Below, piece after piece: positions 25,520-34,517 of a stretch of DNA of 64,000 nt. The notes under the pieces were generated by a model, which worked only from the letters and a program-made list of their open reading frames with translations, searched no databases and was not told where the DNA came from. The stretch's first letter is position 1. Each line of letters opens with the position of its first letter. The stretch is taken from NCBI RefSeq assembly GCF_001278705.1, contig NZ_CP012600.1, forward strand, positions 744,190-808,189, written 5' to 3'. The translations under genes were made by a program, and so were the position numbers. The stretch comes from Bacillus gobiensis. Lineage in GTDB: Bacteria > Bacillota > Bacilli > Bacillales > Bacillaceae.

Positions 25520-27097
25520 ATGTATCGAGTTCTTATTGTAGATGACGAGCCTGCCATTCGAAAAGGGATAGCTTCCATTATTGATTGGGAAAAGGAAGGT
25601 ATGCAAGCTGAAGACCATTACGCTAATGGAAAGGAAGCAATGGATGCTTTGGATAGAAGCCCCTGTGATATTCTCATCACCGACATTAAAATGCCGATAA
25701 TTGACGGGATTGAACTTATGGAGCAAGCATTAAAACGCTATCCTTCGATAAAAGTAATCATGATCAGCAACTACAGCGATTTTGAATACGTCAAAGAAGG
25801 GATGAGACTTGGGGCTGTCGATTATTTATTGAAGCTAACCTTGAAACAAGAAGATCTTCTTTCTGTCCTTCGGAGATGTATTTCCATGCTTGAGAAAGAA
25901 CAGAAATTAGAACGTGAGATGAATGATTATCAAGAGGGAGCAATCTATCTGGAACGAAAAAAGGTAGAGCATGAAATCAAAAGATTGATCGTTCAGGAAC
26001 GTAGTCCTGAATTGCCAATGATCTGGGCACCACATTGGTTGGAAAAAACATATGACTGTATTTATCTTATGTTGGATCATGCCGAAGAATGGAGAGAAAA
26101 TCAAGGATATCTTTATGTGAATGTCCTGTTAGAGGATTTGCAAGAAGATTTCTATAATAAGATAGATACAGGTATGGCACTGATAGTATCTGAAACGGGC
26201 ATGTTTTTAATTCTCCCTGATAACAATGGTGAATCTGAGCAAGAGCTTCTTCAGTGGAAGGATTCAGTGGAAAAACAGTGGAACATTTCAACTTCAATCG
26301 GTCTTGTGAGGAAGAAAGGAAAGGAATGCATTATCCAAGGATACATGCAAAGCAAATCAGCCTGCCACAGACGTTTTTTCGAAGGGCTGGGTAAGCTATA
26401 TATTATGGATGGTGCAAAAAAAGAGGCTGAAATCAAGGATGCTGAAATAGATAGTGAAAATGTTTTAACATCTTTCTATGAATTGATTCGTAATGGCGAT
26501 CCGGTTTCATCCGCTATTGAAATTGTACTCAAACGGTGGAATAGCGGGGATCTGAATCCGGAACAAGTACAACAAGAAGCATGCAGCCTGCTTAAGGGAG
26601 TATATGATCTGTATGAGGATTCGGGCATTCTGCTTTCTGAACAACATGATCAACTCAAACGAACAGAGACATTGGAACAACTCGTATCCCTTCTAATTTT
26701 TCACTTGGAAGAAATTACGAAGCCTTTTATTCCGAAATTGCCTAATAACGGCCAAGATGGGCAATTAATCACGAAGGCGCTCGAATATATTGCCGCTAAT
26801 TATCGAGAGAATTTAACGCTTCAGAGTGTAGCCGAGTATGTTCATCTAAGTAGAAGTTATTTCAGCCTCTTTTTCAAAAAACACACCGGACGAAACTTTA
26901 TTGATTATTTAATTGATCTGCGGATAAGGGAAGCCAAGCGGCAATTGACGCAAAATGATAGCCGGATTTACGATGTAGCCAAGGCCGCAGGTTTTAAAGA
27001 CGTTAAATATTTCAGTAAGGTGTTCAAGAAAGTAGCTGGATCTACTCCTCATGAATACAGGGAAAAGCACCATAAAAAACGAATGTCTATCGATTAA
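25520..27097 (+). CDS. Response regulator with AraC-type output, YesN type
   Basis: 525 residues. The receiver domain (1-120) has the acidic pair in IVDDEP, phospho-acceptor D55 in ILITDIKMP, and KL in place of the usual KP near LLKLTL. A 290-residue linker of unknown structure follows. The C-terminal AraC/XylS double HTH (about 420-520) includes LTLQSVAEYVHLSRSYFSLF and IYDVAKAAGFKDVKYFSKVF. It should activate nearby carbohydrate genes when phosphorylated by the kinase encoded just upstream. AGGGGGA precedes the ATG. Likely targets are the divergent GH31 gene and/or its own operon; this is inference. Confidence 0.92.
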   Translation: MYRVLIVDDEPAIRKGIASIIDWEKEGMQAEDHYANGKEAMDALDRSPCDILITDIKMPIIDGIELMEQALKRYPSIKVIMISNYSDFEYVKEGMRLGAVDYLLKLTLKQEDLLSVLRRCISMLEKEQKLEREMNDYQEGAIYLERKKVEHEIKRLIVQERSPELPMIWAPHWLEKTYDCIYLMLDHAEEWRENQGYLYVNVLLEDLQEDFYNKIDTGMALIVSETGMFLILPDNNGESEQELLQWKDSVEKQWNISTSIGLVRKKGKECIIQGYMQSKSACHRRFFEGLGKLYIMDGAKKEAEIKDAEIDSENVLTSFYELIRNGDPVSSAIEIVLKRWNSGDLNPEQVQQEACSLLKGVYDLYEDSGILLSEQHDQLKRTETLEQLVSLLIFHLEEITKPFIPKLPNNGQDGQLITKALEYIAANYRENLTLQSVAEYVHLSRSYFSLFFKKHTGRNFIDYLIDLRIREAKRQLTQNDSRIYDVAKAAGFKDVKYFSKVFKKVAGSTPHEYREKHHKKRMSID

Positions 27098-27115
27098 GAA
27101 AGGTTGGAATTAAGA

Positions 27116-28402
27116 ATGGCCCTCAAGTGGATATCGATTTTTCTGATCATAGGATTAATTGCCGGCTGCGGAAACCAGTCAGTGATCTCTAATCCAAAAG
27201 AGGTTGAAAAGCTTCATAAGAACCAAAAAACGTCCATTACGTTTTGGCACACATATAACGACAAAGAAACCGATCTGCTTGAACAGAATATCATTCCAGC
27301 TTTTGAAAAGGCACATCCGAACATTCACGTAGAGTCGATTAATTTAGCTTCAAATTCAGAATTAAATAACATCCTGGTGGCCCAAACATCTTCAAAGCGC
27401 GGTCCGGATGTTGCCAGGCTAGATGTAGGCTTGATTGCCGAATTTTCAAATAAAGAGCTTCTTGAACCTTTATCAGAGCTGCCGGATTTCAAAAGTATAC
27501 GCCAAAGGTTTCAACCTGAAGCAATGGAAACAGGCTATTATAAAGGTGACTATTACTCCATTCCGCTTAACTTATATACGAAGGCGGCTATCTTTAACCA
27601 AGAGTTATTAAAAGATGCAGGATATTCTACACCTCCAAGTACAATGGATGACGTATTAAAGATTGCCCGCAAGCATAACTATACAATTGGTCTCGGAGGG
27701 TTGGATACTTGGGACACAATACCATATATTGAAAGTCTTGGCGGGGTTATTTCAGACGAGAAGTTCAGTAAGACTTCCGGTTATTTGAACAGTGAAAGAA
27801 CAATTCAAGCGGTAGAGCAACTGAAATCACTTAACAAGGAACATGTTATTAATATTCCTGAATATTCCGACGTAAATTTGGATCAAATTGAAAATTGGGA
27901 CGAGCTTATGAACGGAAAAATGTTGATGGTTGATGAAGGTCCCTGGTTTTACTACAATTTACAAAGTGAAGAGGAATTGAATCGAGCCTTGAAACTGACC
28001 GTTCCTGCACCCTTTCCACATAATGAAGGACCTGCTAACGTCATTGGCGGCGAAAATTTAGTTATGATGAAGGGGACCAAACACAGATTAGAAGCTTGGA
28101 CCTTTTTAAAATGGATGACAGAAAAAGAAACGCAGCTCACCATGACGAAAAGCGGATTAATACCAACGAATAAGGCGGCAGTCGATACATTTACATCAAT
28201 GCAGGATTCTTATCACTTTCCTTATTCAGAAACTGCTGATCAGGCCTTCTCGTGGCCTCCGGTCAAGAACTGGAGCAAAATCGAAGAAGTATACACATAC
28301 TACTTAAGTGAAATATTCAAAGGGAAATTATCCGTCAAGGAAGGTTTGGATCGTGCTGCGGCTGAAATAGACAAATTGTTAGCAGATTCTGATTCAAGAT
28401 AG
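27116..28402 (+). CDS. Sugar-type ABC solute-binding lipoprotein, no permeases nearby
   Basis: 428 residues from the ATG at 27116; the in-frame TTG at 27104 overlaps the ribosome site. The signal peptide carries a lipobox (LIAGC, Cys about 18). The mature protein is a family 1 extracellular binding protein (ITFWHTYNDKETDLLEQNII, GPDVARLDV, YYSIPLNLYTKAAIFNQELL). It follows the two-component genes after 18 bp and ends at a terminator with no permease or ATPase gene, so it may act mainly as a ligand-presenting partner of the kinase, or use permeases encoded elsewhere. Confidence 0.88.
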   Translation: MALKWISIFLIIGLIAGCGNQSVISNPKEVEKLHKNQKTSITFWHTYNDKETDLLEQNIIPAFEKAHPNIHVESINLASNSELNNILVAQTSSKRGPDVARLDVGLIAEFSNKELLEPLSELPDFKSIRQRFQPEAMETGYYKGDYYSIPLNLYTKAAIFNQELLKDAGYSTPPSTMDDVLKIARKHNYTIGLGGLDTWDTIPYIESLGGVISDEKFSKTSGYLNSERTIQAVEQLKSLNKEHVINIPEYSDVNLDQIENWDELMNGKMLMVDEGPWFYYNLQSEEELNRALKLTVPAPFPHNEGPANVIGGENLVMMKGTKHRLEAWTFLKWMTEKETQLTMTKSGLIPTNKAAVDTFTSMQDSYHFPYSETADQAFSWPPVKNWSKIEEVYTYYLSEIFKGKLSVKEGLDRAAAEIDKLLADSDSR

Positions 28403-28477
28403 AGCAGGTTGTTTGACAAAGATAAGAAAAAAATCACCGATTCTAGGCAAATTAAAATTGAGTTTTAATGGCCGTCT

Positions 28478-28501
28478 CCCGACTTTGTCGGGTTTTTTTT
28501 C
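28478..28501 (+). terminator. Terminator of the kinase-regulator-binding protein operon
   Basis: CCCGAC-TTT-GTCGGG followed by eight T residues. Confidence 0.85.
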
Positions 28502-28593
28502 TGGAGCCATTACGATTGAGCAGAAGAGGATGAAATCGTAATGATAGATCATGCTTTTAAATGTCTCACCATAAAGCTTTCAACAAAATAATG

Positions 28594-28791
28594 CTATGAA
28601 CTTTTATGGCCTTGTTTTAATATATCAAATCGCAATCCTGATTCTTCCTTGCCGCTGATGACGATCTTTTCTCCGGTTTTTAGATTCACCACGATGTAAT
28701 TATTCGTTATTACAAAATCAGCAATATCTTCTGTCTTATTAAGAGTTTCCTGGATTTTACGCCTGTTTACATAATAGTGATTATCACTCAT
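28594..28791 (-). CDS. Small conserved hypothetical protein
   Basis: 65 residues with an intact frame and GGAG 6-9 nt before the ATG. The sequence is polar, without signal peptide or membrane segment: a helical N terminus (VNRRKIQETLNKTEDIADFV) and a beta-rich C terminus (NNYIVVNLKTGEKIVISG). It is monocistronic and convergent with the sugar-sensing operon. Family and function are not recognised. Confidence 0.55.
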   Translation of the reverse strand: MSDNHYYVNRRKIQETLNKTEDIADFVITNNYIVVNLKTGEKIVISGKEESGLRFDILKQGHKSS

Positions 28792-28801
28792 TTTTTCTCC
28801 A

Positions 28802-29072
28802 TTCCTCTCGTCAGATTTTCAGCTTGACTCTGTCTTATGGTGAATTTTTTATTGAAGTCCCTTTGTAAGATAATAAATGTTAAAATAGTTGCATCCTAAA
28901 ATAGTCATTACATATGATTATTGTAATGGTTTCCTTACCGCTTGAGAAGCAAATAGCAAAAATGTTTCGAAAAATCAATAATGATATATTCTCGTGCCTT
29001 TTGAAATAATTGTGAATGATTTGTTAAGACGGTTTATATTTTACACATAATAACCTGTATAAGGAGATATAA
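28802..29072. other. Divergent promoter region
   Basis: Holds the upstream regions of the small hypothetical (minus) and zupT-like gene (plus). No RNA motif recognised. Confidence 0.35.
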
Positions 29073-29075
29073 TTG

Positions 29076-29888
29076 ATGGCAGAAAATTTGATTGTCGCAT
29101 TTTTATTAACATTAATCGCTGGCCTTGCGACGGGTATCGGAAGTGTTCTTGCGTTTCTAACATCCACCACAAACACAAAATTTCTATCACTAACTCTTGG
29201 ATTTTCTGCTGGGGTCATGATTTATGTATCAATGATTGAAATTTTTGTGAAAGCAAAGGATGCGCTTGTATCATCAATGGGGGTTCAATTAGGAAATTGG
29301 CTGACAGTGGCTGGTTTTTTTGGCGGAATGCTTTTGATTGCTATGATTGACAAATTTATTCCTAAGCAGGGAAATCCGCATGAGCTGAAAAAAGTGGAGG
29401 ATATGGAAAAGCCGGAAAAATCGGTAGTGAGAGATCCTGAGCTATTGAAAATGGGGACATTCACCGCGCTCGCAATTGCTATCCATAACTTTCCTGAAGG
29501 GATAGCTACTTTTACATCTGCTCTTCAAGATCCGGGGCTCGGCATCGCAATTGCATTTGCAATCGCGATTCATAACATTCCGGAGGGAATTGCCGTATCA
29601 GTCCCTGTTTACTTTGCCACAGGTGATAGAAAGAAGGCATTCAAGCTGTCGTTCTTGTCTGGATTGTCGGAACCAATTGGCGCGCTCCTTGCTTTCTTGA
29701 TATTAATGCCTTTTCTAAATGACTTAATGTTTGGTTTAATCTTTTCTTCTGTTGCAGGCATAATGGTTTTTATATCCCTTGATGAATTGCTTCCGGCTGC
29801 TAAACGATATGATGAGGCTCATATGTCAATTTACGGATTGATTGGCGGAATGGCAGTGATGGCACTTAGCTTATTGTTATTTATTTAA
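29076..29888 (+). CDS. zupT: ZIP-family metal transporter (ZupT-like)
   Basis: 270 residues with eight predicted helices. Both ZIP metal-binding helices are intact: HNFPEGIATF (about 136-145) and HNIPEGIAVSVP (about 170-181). FSAGVMIYVSMIEI is also typical of ZupT. It imports divalent cations, mainly zinc, with broad range in E. coli ZupT. AAGGAGAT lies 8 nt before the ATG (a TTG immediately before is less likely). An A/T-only hairpin follows at about 29896-29917. No Zur box was recognised upstream. Confidence 0.88.
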   Translation: MAENLIVAFLLTLIAGLATGIGSVLAFLTSTTNTKFLSLTLGFSAGVMIYVSMIEIFVKAKDALVSSMGVQLGNWLTVAGFFGGMLLIAMIDKFIPKQGNPHELKKVEDMEKPEKSVVRDPELLKMGTFTALAIAIHNFPEGIATFTSALQDPGLGIAIAFAIAIHNIPEGIAVSVPVYFATGDRKKAFKLSFLSGLSEPIGALLAFLILMPFLNDLMFGLIFSSVAGIMVFISLDELLPAAKRYDEAHMSIYGLIGGMAVMALSLLLFI

Positions 29889-30009
29889 TCTGCATGTTTT
29901 TTTAAAAAAAACAAGCTTTGAAAAATTTTTTTCTATCGACAAAGAGTTACATAAAATTCACTCCCAAAGCGTTATGATTATGCAAAAAAGCAGCAAAGGA
30001 GTGCCTGTG

Positions 30010-30144
30010 GTGAGTAAAGAAGGACAATTGCATTTGGATGAAGAATGGATAGAATTAATACGTGAAGCCTTAGAGGCAGGAATATCCTCTCAGGAAATCA
30101 GAGAGTTTTTAATTATACGTTCTTCTTTGCCAGGTATAAGCTAA
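30010..30144 (+). CDS. Stand-alone SinI-domain anti-repressor mini-gene
   Basis: A 44-residue protein from a GTG at 30010 with AAAGGAG 8-10 nt upstream. The core LDEEWIELIREALEAGISSQ then EIREFLII matches the SinI dimerisation domain (L-D-x-E-W-x-x-L-x-x-E-A-x-x-x-x-I-S-x-x-E-I-R). In B. subtilis SinI binds SinR and frees biofilm-matrix genes. No sinR gene is next to it here; lipase and transporter genes flank it. Its partner must be encoded elsewhere. The reading is by sequence pattern; length fits SinI-like anti-repressors (40-57 residues). Confidence 0.75.
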   Translation: MSKEGQLHLDEEWIELIREALEAGISSQEIREFLIIRSSLPGIS

Positions 30145-30291
30145 CTCCCACTGTGGATTTTGTAAAAAAAGGTGTGTCCGAAAAACACAAATATAGTGTT
30201 AACAGGCCACAATTACTTTAATTCCAAATTCGTGTTATACGGTCAGTCTTTTTGTTTCTTTTAGGAAAAAACATTAAATATAAAAAAGAAT

Positions 30292-30317
30292 CCCACAGAA
30301 ATGTCTGTGGGGTTTTT
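30292..30317. terminator. Bidirectional terminator next to the lipase gene
   Basis: CCCACAGA and TCTGTGGG pair around 4 nt, with GTTTTTT on the plus side and ATTCTTTTTT on the minus side. It ends the minus-strand lipase transcript. Confidence 0.8.
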
Positions 30318-30331
30318 TACAGCTTATATGT

Positions 30332-31036
30332 CTATCTTAGGGCTTCTGCTACGTAAGACATCACGAGCGAGTCTGACAGTATTCCAACATGGCTGGGTTT
30401 CGAAACTTGTATGTTATTCGCTCCTTTAAGCGGGGAAGAAAGATAAGGAACGACTTTGTCTCCTTTGCTATAAATGGACGTATATCTTATGATATGATCA
30501 CGATTTGATCCATCAGGAGTTTCATCATTTTTATTTAATTGCGCCAAAAACGTGCTGGTTGGAGCCATTTCATTTCCGCCGTCTGTGCCTTTGAATCTGT
30601 CACCTGGGATCCCGTGATGAGGAGAGCCTAAGGTAATAACATGATCAATCGAATCGTGCGTATTCATATGCTCAAGATAGTAGCGGACACTCAGCCCGCC
30701 CATACTGTGAGCAATAAGATCAATCTTGGATTTTCCCGTCCGTTTTTTTACCATCTCAATATGATAGGAGAGCTCGGCCGCGTTTCTTACATTGCTTCCA
30801 AAATGGTCTGTGAAATTGACCGTATATAAATCATCCTTATTCCAGCCTTGATCGATCAAATATGATTGAAGCGTGGCAAAGCTGGAACCGGATCCTCCAT
30901 AGCCATGAACAAAAATGATCGGATTTTTGTCCACGGTAGGTTTTGCCCTCAAAAAAGCAGGATTAGATACAAATAATAGAAAAAGGAATAAAATAACGGA
31001 CAGCTTCAATAATGCTGAAGATGGATGTGTTGTCAT
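30332..31036 (-). CDS. Secreted lipase/esterase, alpha/beta hydrolase (LipA-like)
   Basis: 234 residues with a signal peptide (hydrophobic 10-27, cleavage near FLRA). Small alpha/beta hydrolase of the B. subtilis LipA/LipB type: oxyanion loop NPIIFVHGYGGSGSSF, nucleophile elbow AHSMGG (Ser about 111; the first Gly of the usual GxSxG replaced by Ala, as in Bacillus lipases), Asp in YSKGDKVVP and His in KPSHVGIL. It hydrolyses short to medium acylglycerols or esters outside the cell. It is somewhat longer than LipA (212) because of an insertion around GIPGDRFKGTDG. Monocistronic. Confidence 0.88.
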   Translation of the reverse strand: MTTHPSSALLKLSVILFLFLLFVSNPAFLRAKPTVDKNPIIFVHGYGGSGSSFATLQSYLIDQGWNKDDLYTVNFTDHFGSNVRNAAELSYHIEMVKKRTGKSKIDLIAHSMGGLSVRYYLEHMNTHDSIDHVITLGSPHHGIPGDRFKGTDGGNEMAPTSTFLAQLNKNDETPDGSNRDHIIRYTSIYSKGDKVVPYLSSPLKGANNIQVSKPSHVGILSDSLVMSYVAEALR

Positions 31037-31144
31037 CTGTTGCTGCCTCCAATTTGAATTTAGGGTTGGATGAAATAGTTTATCCAGTTCATTTATACCA
31101 TTCTCTTAAAGAATTGAACAGAAAAATTTAAGAAAAATTGGAAT

Positions 31145-31170
31145 AAAAAAAACCGCCTATTATGGCGGCA
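31145..31170 (-). terminator. Terminator of the DUF47-pit operon
   Basis: On the minus strand CCGCC-ATAATA-GGCGG is followed by TTTTTTTT. Confidence 0.8.
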
Positions 31171-31185
31171 AAGAAATCTAATCTT

Positions 31186-32184
31186 TTAGAAAAAGATATT
31201 TAAGATATAATAAGCAATTGCTCCAAGCGTTCCGCTAATCGGCAATGTAATCACCCACGTAATCAGCATCCGTTTTGCAGTGCCCCAGTTTACGCCTTTT
31301 ACCCGGTGAGACGCTCCAACTCCCAATATAGAAGAAGAAATAACGTGTGTCGTACTCACAGGGAGGTGGATAAAGGTTGCGCCGAAAATAATTGCAGCGC
31401 CGGTTAAGTCGGCGGAAACCCCATTTACCGGGCGAATTTTCATAATTTTTGCTCCGACGGTTTTAATGATTTTCCAACCCCCAACAGACGTACCGAGCCC
31501 CATGGCGATAGCACAGGACACTTGAACCCAATAGGGAATATCGGTTGAGCTGTGAAGATTCCCTGCGATCAATGCCATCGTAATGATCCCCATTGCTTTT
31601 TGTGCATCATTAGTGCCGTGCGTATATGATTGCAAAGCAGCTGTAACGATTTGAATATGGCGAAATCGTTGGTTTGTTTTTGCCAGATTGCTGTTTCTGA
31701 ATATCACCTTAACAATGCTGTAGACGATAAATCCCATAACAAAAGCAAGGATAGGTGAAAAGAGCAAGGCCTGTAAAATTTTAAGAAACCCTTTAAAGTT
31801 AATTGCTGCAAATCCTGCTGAAGCAATGACTGCACCTGCAATCGCACCAATAATGGCATGTGATGAGCTGCTTGGTATTCCGTAGTACCATGTTAAAAGG
31901 TTCCATGTGATAGCAGCAATAAGAGCCGCCAGAATGACAACTGATCCATTTTCAAGCTTGAAAGGATCCGCAATATCACTCGTTATCGTTTTTGCAACAC
32001 CTGTAAAGGTCATCGCGCCGACGAAATTCATGACTGCAGCCAATATAATCGCATGGCGGGGCTTTAACGCCTTTGTTGAGACAGATGTGGCAATCGCGTT
32101 TGCTGTATCATGAAAACCGTTGATAAAATCAAAAGCTAAAGCGAAAATTACTATAAGTATGGTTAAAACAAAAAGAATATCCAT
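31186..32184 (-). CDS. pit: PiT-family phosphate transporter
   Basis: 332 residues with about ten helices. The two PiT signature repeats are present: INGFHDTANAIATSVST near the N terminus and TNDAQKAMGIITMALI in the second half, with VSTTHVISSSILGVGASHRV near the C terminus. It is a low-affinity cation- or proton-coupled inorganic phosphate importer. The DUF47 partner gene lies 11 bp upstream on the same strand, the usual order in bacilli. Together with ppx/ppk the window encodes both uptake of phosphate and its storage as polyphosphate, though the loci are 13 kb apart. Confidence 0.92.
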   Translation of the reverse strand: MDILFVLTILIVIFALAFDFINGFHDTANAIATSVSTKALKPRHAIILAAVMNFVGAMTFTGVAKTITSDIADPFKLENGSVVILAALIAAITWNLLTWYYGIPSSSSHAIIGAIAGAVIASAGFAAINFKGFLKILQALLFSPILAFVMGFIVYSIVKVIFRNSNLAKTNQRFRHIQIVTAALQSYTHGTNDAQKAMGIITMALIAGNLHSSTDIPYWVQVSCAIAMGLGTSVGGWKIIKTVGAKIMKIRPVNGVSADLTGAAIIFGATFIHLPVSTTHVISSSILGVGASHRVKGVNWGTAKRMLITWVITLPISGTLGAIAYYILNIFF

Positions 32185-32195
32185 GACTTTACACT

Positions 32196-32813
32196 CTACG
32201 CATTCTTCATAATGATGGTTTCAAGGTTATTTGCAACGCTTTGGCAGGAATCAGCAATTTCCTCAAGCGTTTCATAGATTTCTTTGTATTGAATGACTTT
32301 GATTGGATTTGTTTCTTTAGCAAATAGATTTTTTAGCGATTTTCTAAATAGATTGTCACAGTTATGTTCGTGTTCTTTAATTTTGATCGCATGCTCTCGG
32401 ATGTCTTTTAGGCGGTTATTCGAAAGCAGATCCATTGTAATTAAGATTTCTTTCGTGCACTCTCGGATATTACTTGAGAATTTATCAATATGTTCGTCAG
32501 ATGAAGTAATCGAATAAATTTCCATTTGAGCGGAAAAATTCTCGATTCCATCCAATACATCATCTAAACTATTTGTCAGCTGAAGAATATCTTCTCTTTC
32601 AATCGGTGTAATGAATGCTTGGTTTAATTCTTTAATGATAATGTGAACTTGATTGTCGCCTTTCGTTTCATACTCCTTTAAAGTATCAGCAAATTCTTTC
32701 AGTGTGGTAAGATTGGTTACTTTATAGTTAACAAAGTATTCCGCTGTCTCATCAAGAATTTTTGCCATTTCCATTAAGAGCAATGAAAATTTATCTTTTT
32801 TTCTTTTTATCAT
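32196..32813 (-). CDS. DUF47 PhoU-like partner of Pit
   Basis: 205 residues from the ATG at 32813, which has GGAGGG 7 nt upstream; in-frame starts further up lack one. All-helical PhoU/TIM44-like DUF47 protein (FSLLLMEMAKILDETAEYFV, TPIEREDILQLTNSLDDVLD with the conserved metal-binding E/D residues). Such proteins are encoded with pit genes and are thought to hold Pit in check or regulate it. It is the first gene of a two-gene operon with pit. Confidence 0.88.
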   Translation of the reverse strand: MIKRKKDKFSLLLMEMAKILDETAEYFVNYKVTNLTTLKEFADTLKEYETKGDNQVHIIIKELNQAFITPIEREDILQLTNSLDDVLDGIENFSAQMEIYSITSSDEHIDKFSSNIRECTKEILITMDLLSNNRLKDIREHAIKIKEHEHNCDNLFRKSLKNLFAKETNPIKVIQYKEIYETLEEIADSCQSVANNLETIIMKNA

Positions 32814-32861
32814 TTGAAAACCCTCCATCTTTATATAGCCAATTCCTTCACAAATTTTCAT

Positions 32862-33231
32862 TATACATTTTCTTGTCGAAAAAAAACAGAATTTGTAGAA
32901 AAAAAAGATTGGAAATCATAGAGATTTAAATTTCATCCTGCGCTAACGGGCTGTAAGACTCATGTATAGGCGTAAAAAGTCCTAGTGTGATTAGGATGCC
33001 CTATTTTTCGCATTGTAAAATATATACTTTTATCAATTGGCGAACAGTAATTTATTCAGAAAAATAATAAAATTCAAAAAACTTTGTCATATTATCTCTC
33101 ACAATTGGTGTGATCTAATCTACGAAATTTTATAATTTGAAAAAGATTACTTTTGTTTAGGGATAGGAGGGAGTCCTTAAGACCTACATATATGCTTGTA
33201 AATTTAAAACAATGGATTTGGAGGGGGAACA
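32862..33231. promoter_or_regulatory. Control region of livJ and of the pit operon
   Basis: No gene. TTTATTCAGAAAAAT (33051-33065) matches 11 of 15 positions of the CodY box AATTTTCWGAAAATT, and AATTTGTAGAAAAAA near 32890 also matches 11. A short stem TCCTA/TAGGA lies at about 32980. Control of branched-chain amino-acid uptake by CodY would be expected, but these sites are weak. Confidence 0.4.
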
Positions 33232-34407
33232 ATGCTTAATAAGAAAGCATTATCGTTATTGGTAACAGCATCTTTAGGAATAGCTGCACTTACAGGGTGC
33301 GGAAACAACAGCGGAGCATCAGGGGATTCATCTAATAAAGTTATTAAAATCGCATCGCAGTCTCCGTTATCAGGCGGAAGCGCAACGCTTGGAGATGCTT
33401 TGAAGAATGGTTCTGAACTGGCTTTAAATGAAGAAAAGGACAAGTTTAAAGAACTGGGGTATACGTTGCAGTTTGAGCCGCTTGACGACCAGGGAGATCC
33501 TAAAAAAGGAGTTGCGAATGCCGAACAGATTGGTTCTGACAGTGACGTTTACGGGATCATCGGCCATTTAAATTCCGGTGTTACCATTCCTTCATCTGAA
33601 GTTTACGAAAAGTACAACATTCCAATGATTTCTCCTGCGGCTACAGCTACTGATGTGACTGACAGGGGATTGAAAACGGCAAACCGAATCGTCGCAAGAG
33701 ATGATTTCCAAGGTCCTGCCGGTGCACAATTTGCCATGGAAACCCTTAAAGTCAACAAGATATTTATCATTCAAGATAAAACGGCCTATGGACAAGGACT
33801 CGCCGAAAATTTTAAAGGCAAAGCAGAAGAGCTTGGCGCAGAAATTATTGGTGAAGAAGGCATCACAGTTGGGGAAAAGGATTTTAATGGCGTATTAAGC
33901 CAAGTCGCTTCAGTTAAGCCTGATCTTGTTTATTTTGGCGGTCTGTACGCTGAAGGCGGGCTGCTGATCAAACAGGCTCGTGAAAAAGGGATTACTGCAA
34001 AATTTATGGGCGGAGACGGTCTTGATTCATCAAGCCTTGTAGATATAGCAGGCGACGCAGTAAAAGATACGTACATTACTTCAGTAGCCGGGGTTTCAAC
34101 AGATACGAAATTCGCGAAAAACTACAAAGAAAAGTTCAATAAAGACGCTGAATCATATTCGATCTATGGCTATGATTCTATGAAGGTTATGCTGTTAGGG
34201 ATTGAAAATGCGATTAAAGAAAATGACGGAGAGATTCCGGCAAAAGATGTTGTTGCAAAGGCAGTCCGATCTGTTTCCGATTACAAAGGGGAAATGACTG
34301 AGGTTGGCTTTGATGAAAAAGGAGACAACAAGTTCGCGAAAATCTTTATTTACAAGTTTGCAGAAGCTGCATACCCTCCAAAATTAGAGGGGGAAATCTC
34401 AAAATAA
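33232..34407 (+). CDS. livJ: Branched-chain amino-acid binding lipoprotein
   Basis: 391 residues. Lipoprotein signal with lipobox (ALTGC, Cys about 23), a Gly/Ser linker, then a periplasmic-binding-protein type I fold of the Leu/Ile/Val-receptor family: IKIASQSPLSGGSATLGDAL, VYGIIGHLNSGVTIPSSEVY, ISPAATATDVTDRG. It delivers Leu/Ile/Val (or related amides) to the LivHM permease encoded downstream. GGAGGGGG precedes the ATG. First gene of livJHMGF; a hairpin after it probably lets it be expressed more than the rest. Confidence 0.9.
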   Translation: MLNKKALSLLVTASLGIAALTGCGNNSGASGDSSNKVIKIASQSPLSGGSATLGDALKNGSELALNEEKDKFKELGYTLQFEPLDDQGDPKKGVANAEQIGSDSDVYGIIGHLNSGVTIPSSEVYEKYNIPMISPAATATDVTDRGLKTANRIVARDDFQGPAGAQFAMETLKVNKIFIIQDKTAYGQGLAENFKGKAEELGAEIIGEEGITVGEKDFNGVLSQVASVKPDLVYFGGLYAEGGLLIKQAREKGITAKFMGGDGLDSSSLVDIAGDAVKDTYITSVAGVSTDTKFAKNYKEKFNKDAESYSIYGYDSMKVMLLGIENAIKENDGEIPAKDVVAKAVRSVSDYKGEMTEVGFDEKGDNKFAKIFIYKFAEAAYPPKLEGEISK

Positions 34408-34416
34408 GAATCAAAG

Positions 34417-34450
34417 AAAGGGTATAGTCTTCACGCCTATACTCTTTTTC
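34417..34450 (+). terminator. Partial terminator between livJ and livH
   Basis: AGGGTATAG and CTATACTCT pair with one mismatch and are followed by TTTTTC. The placement after the binding-protein gene suggests read-through control. Confidence 0.6.
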
Positions 34451-34517
34451 TCTTAATAGAAGCTATTGTTCAGCACTTTTTTAAAAAAAACAAGATATTC
34501 GGAAAGGTAGAATGCGT

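Noticed and set aside
27104..28402. Calling the binding protein part of a complete sugar ABC importer
   Set aside because: No permease or ATPase gene is nearby; the terminator follows directly.
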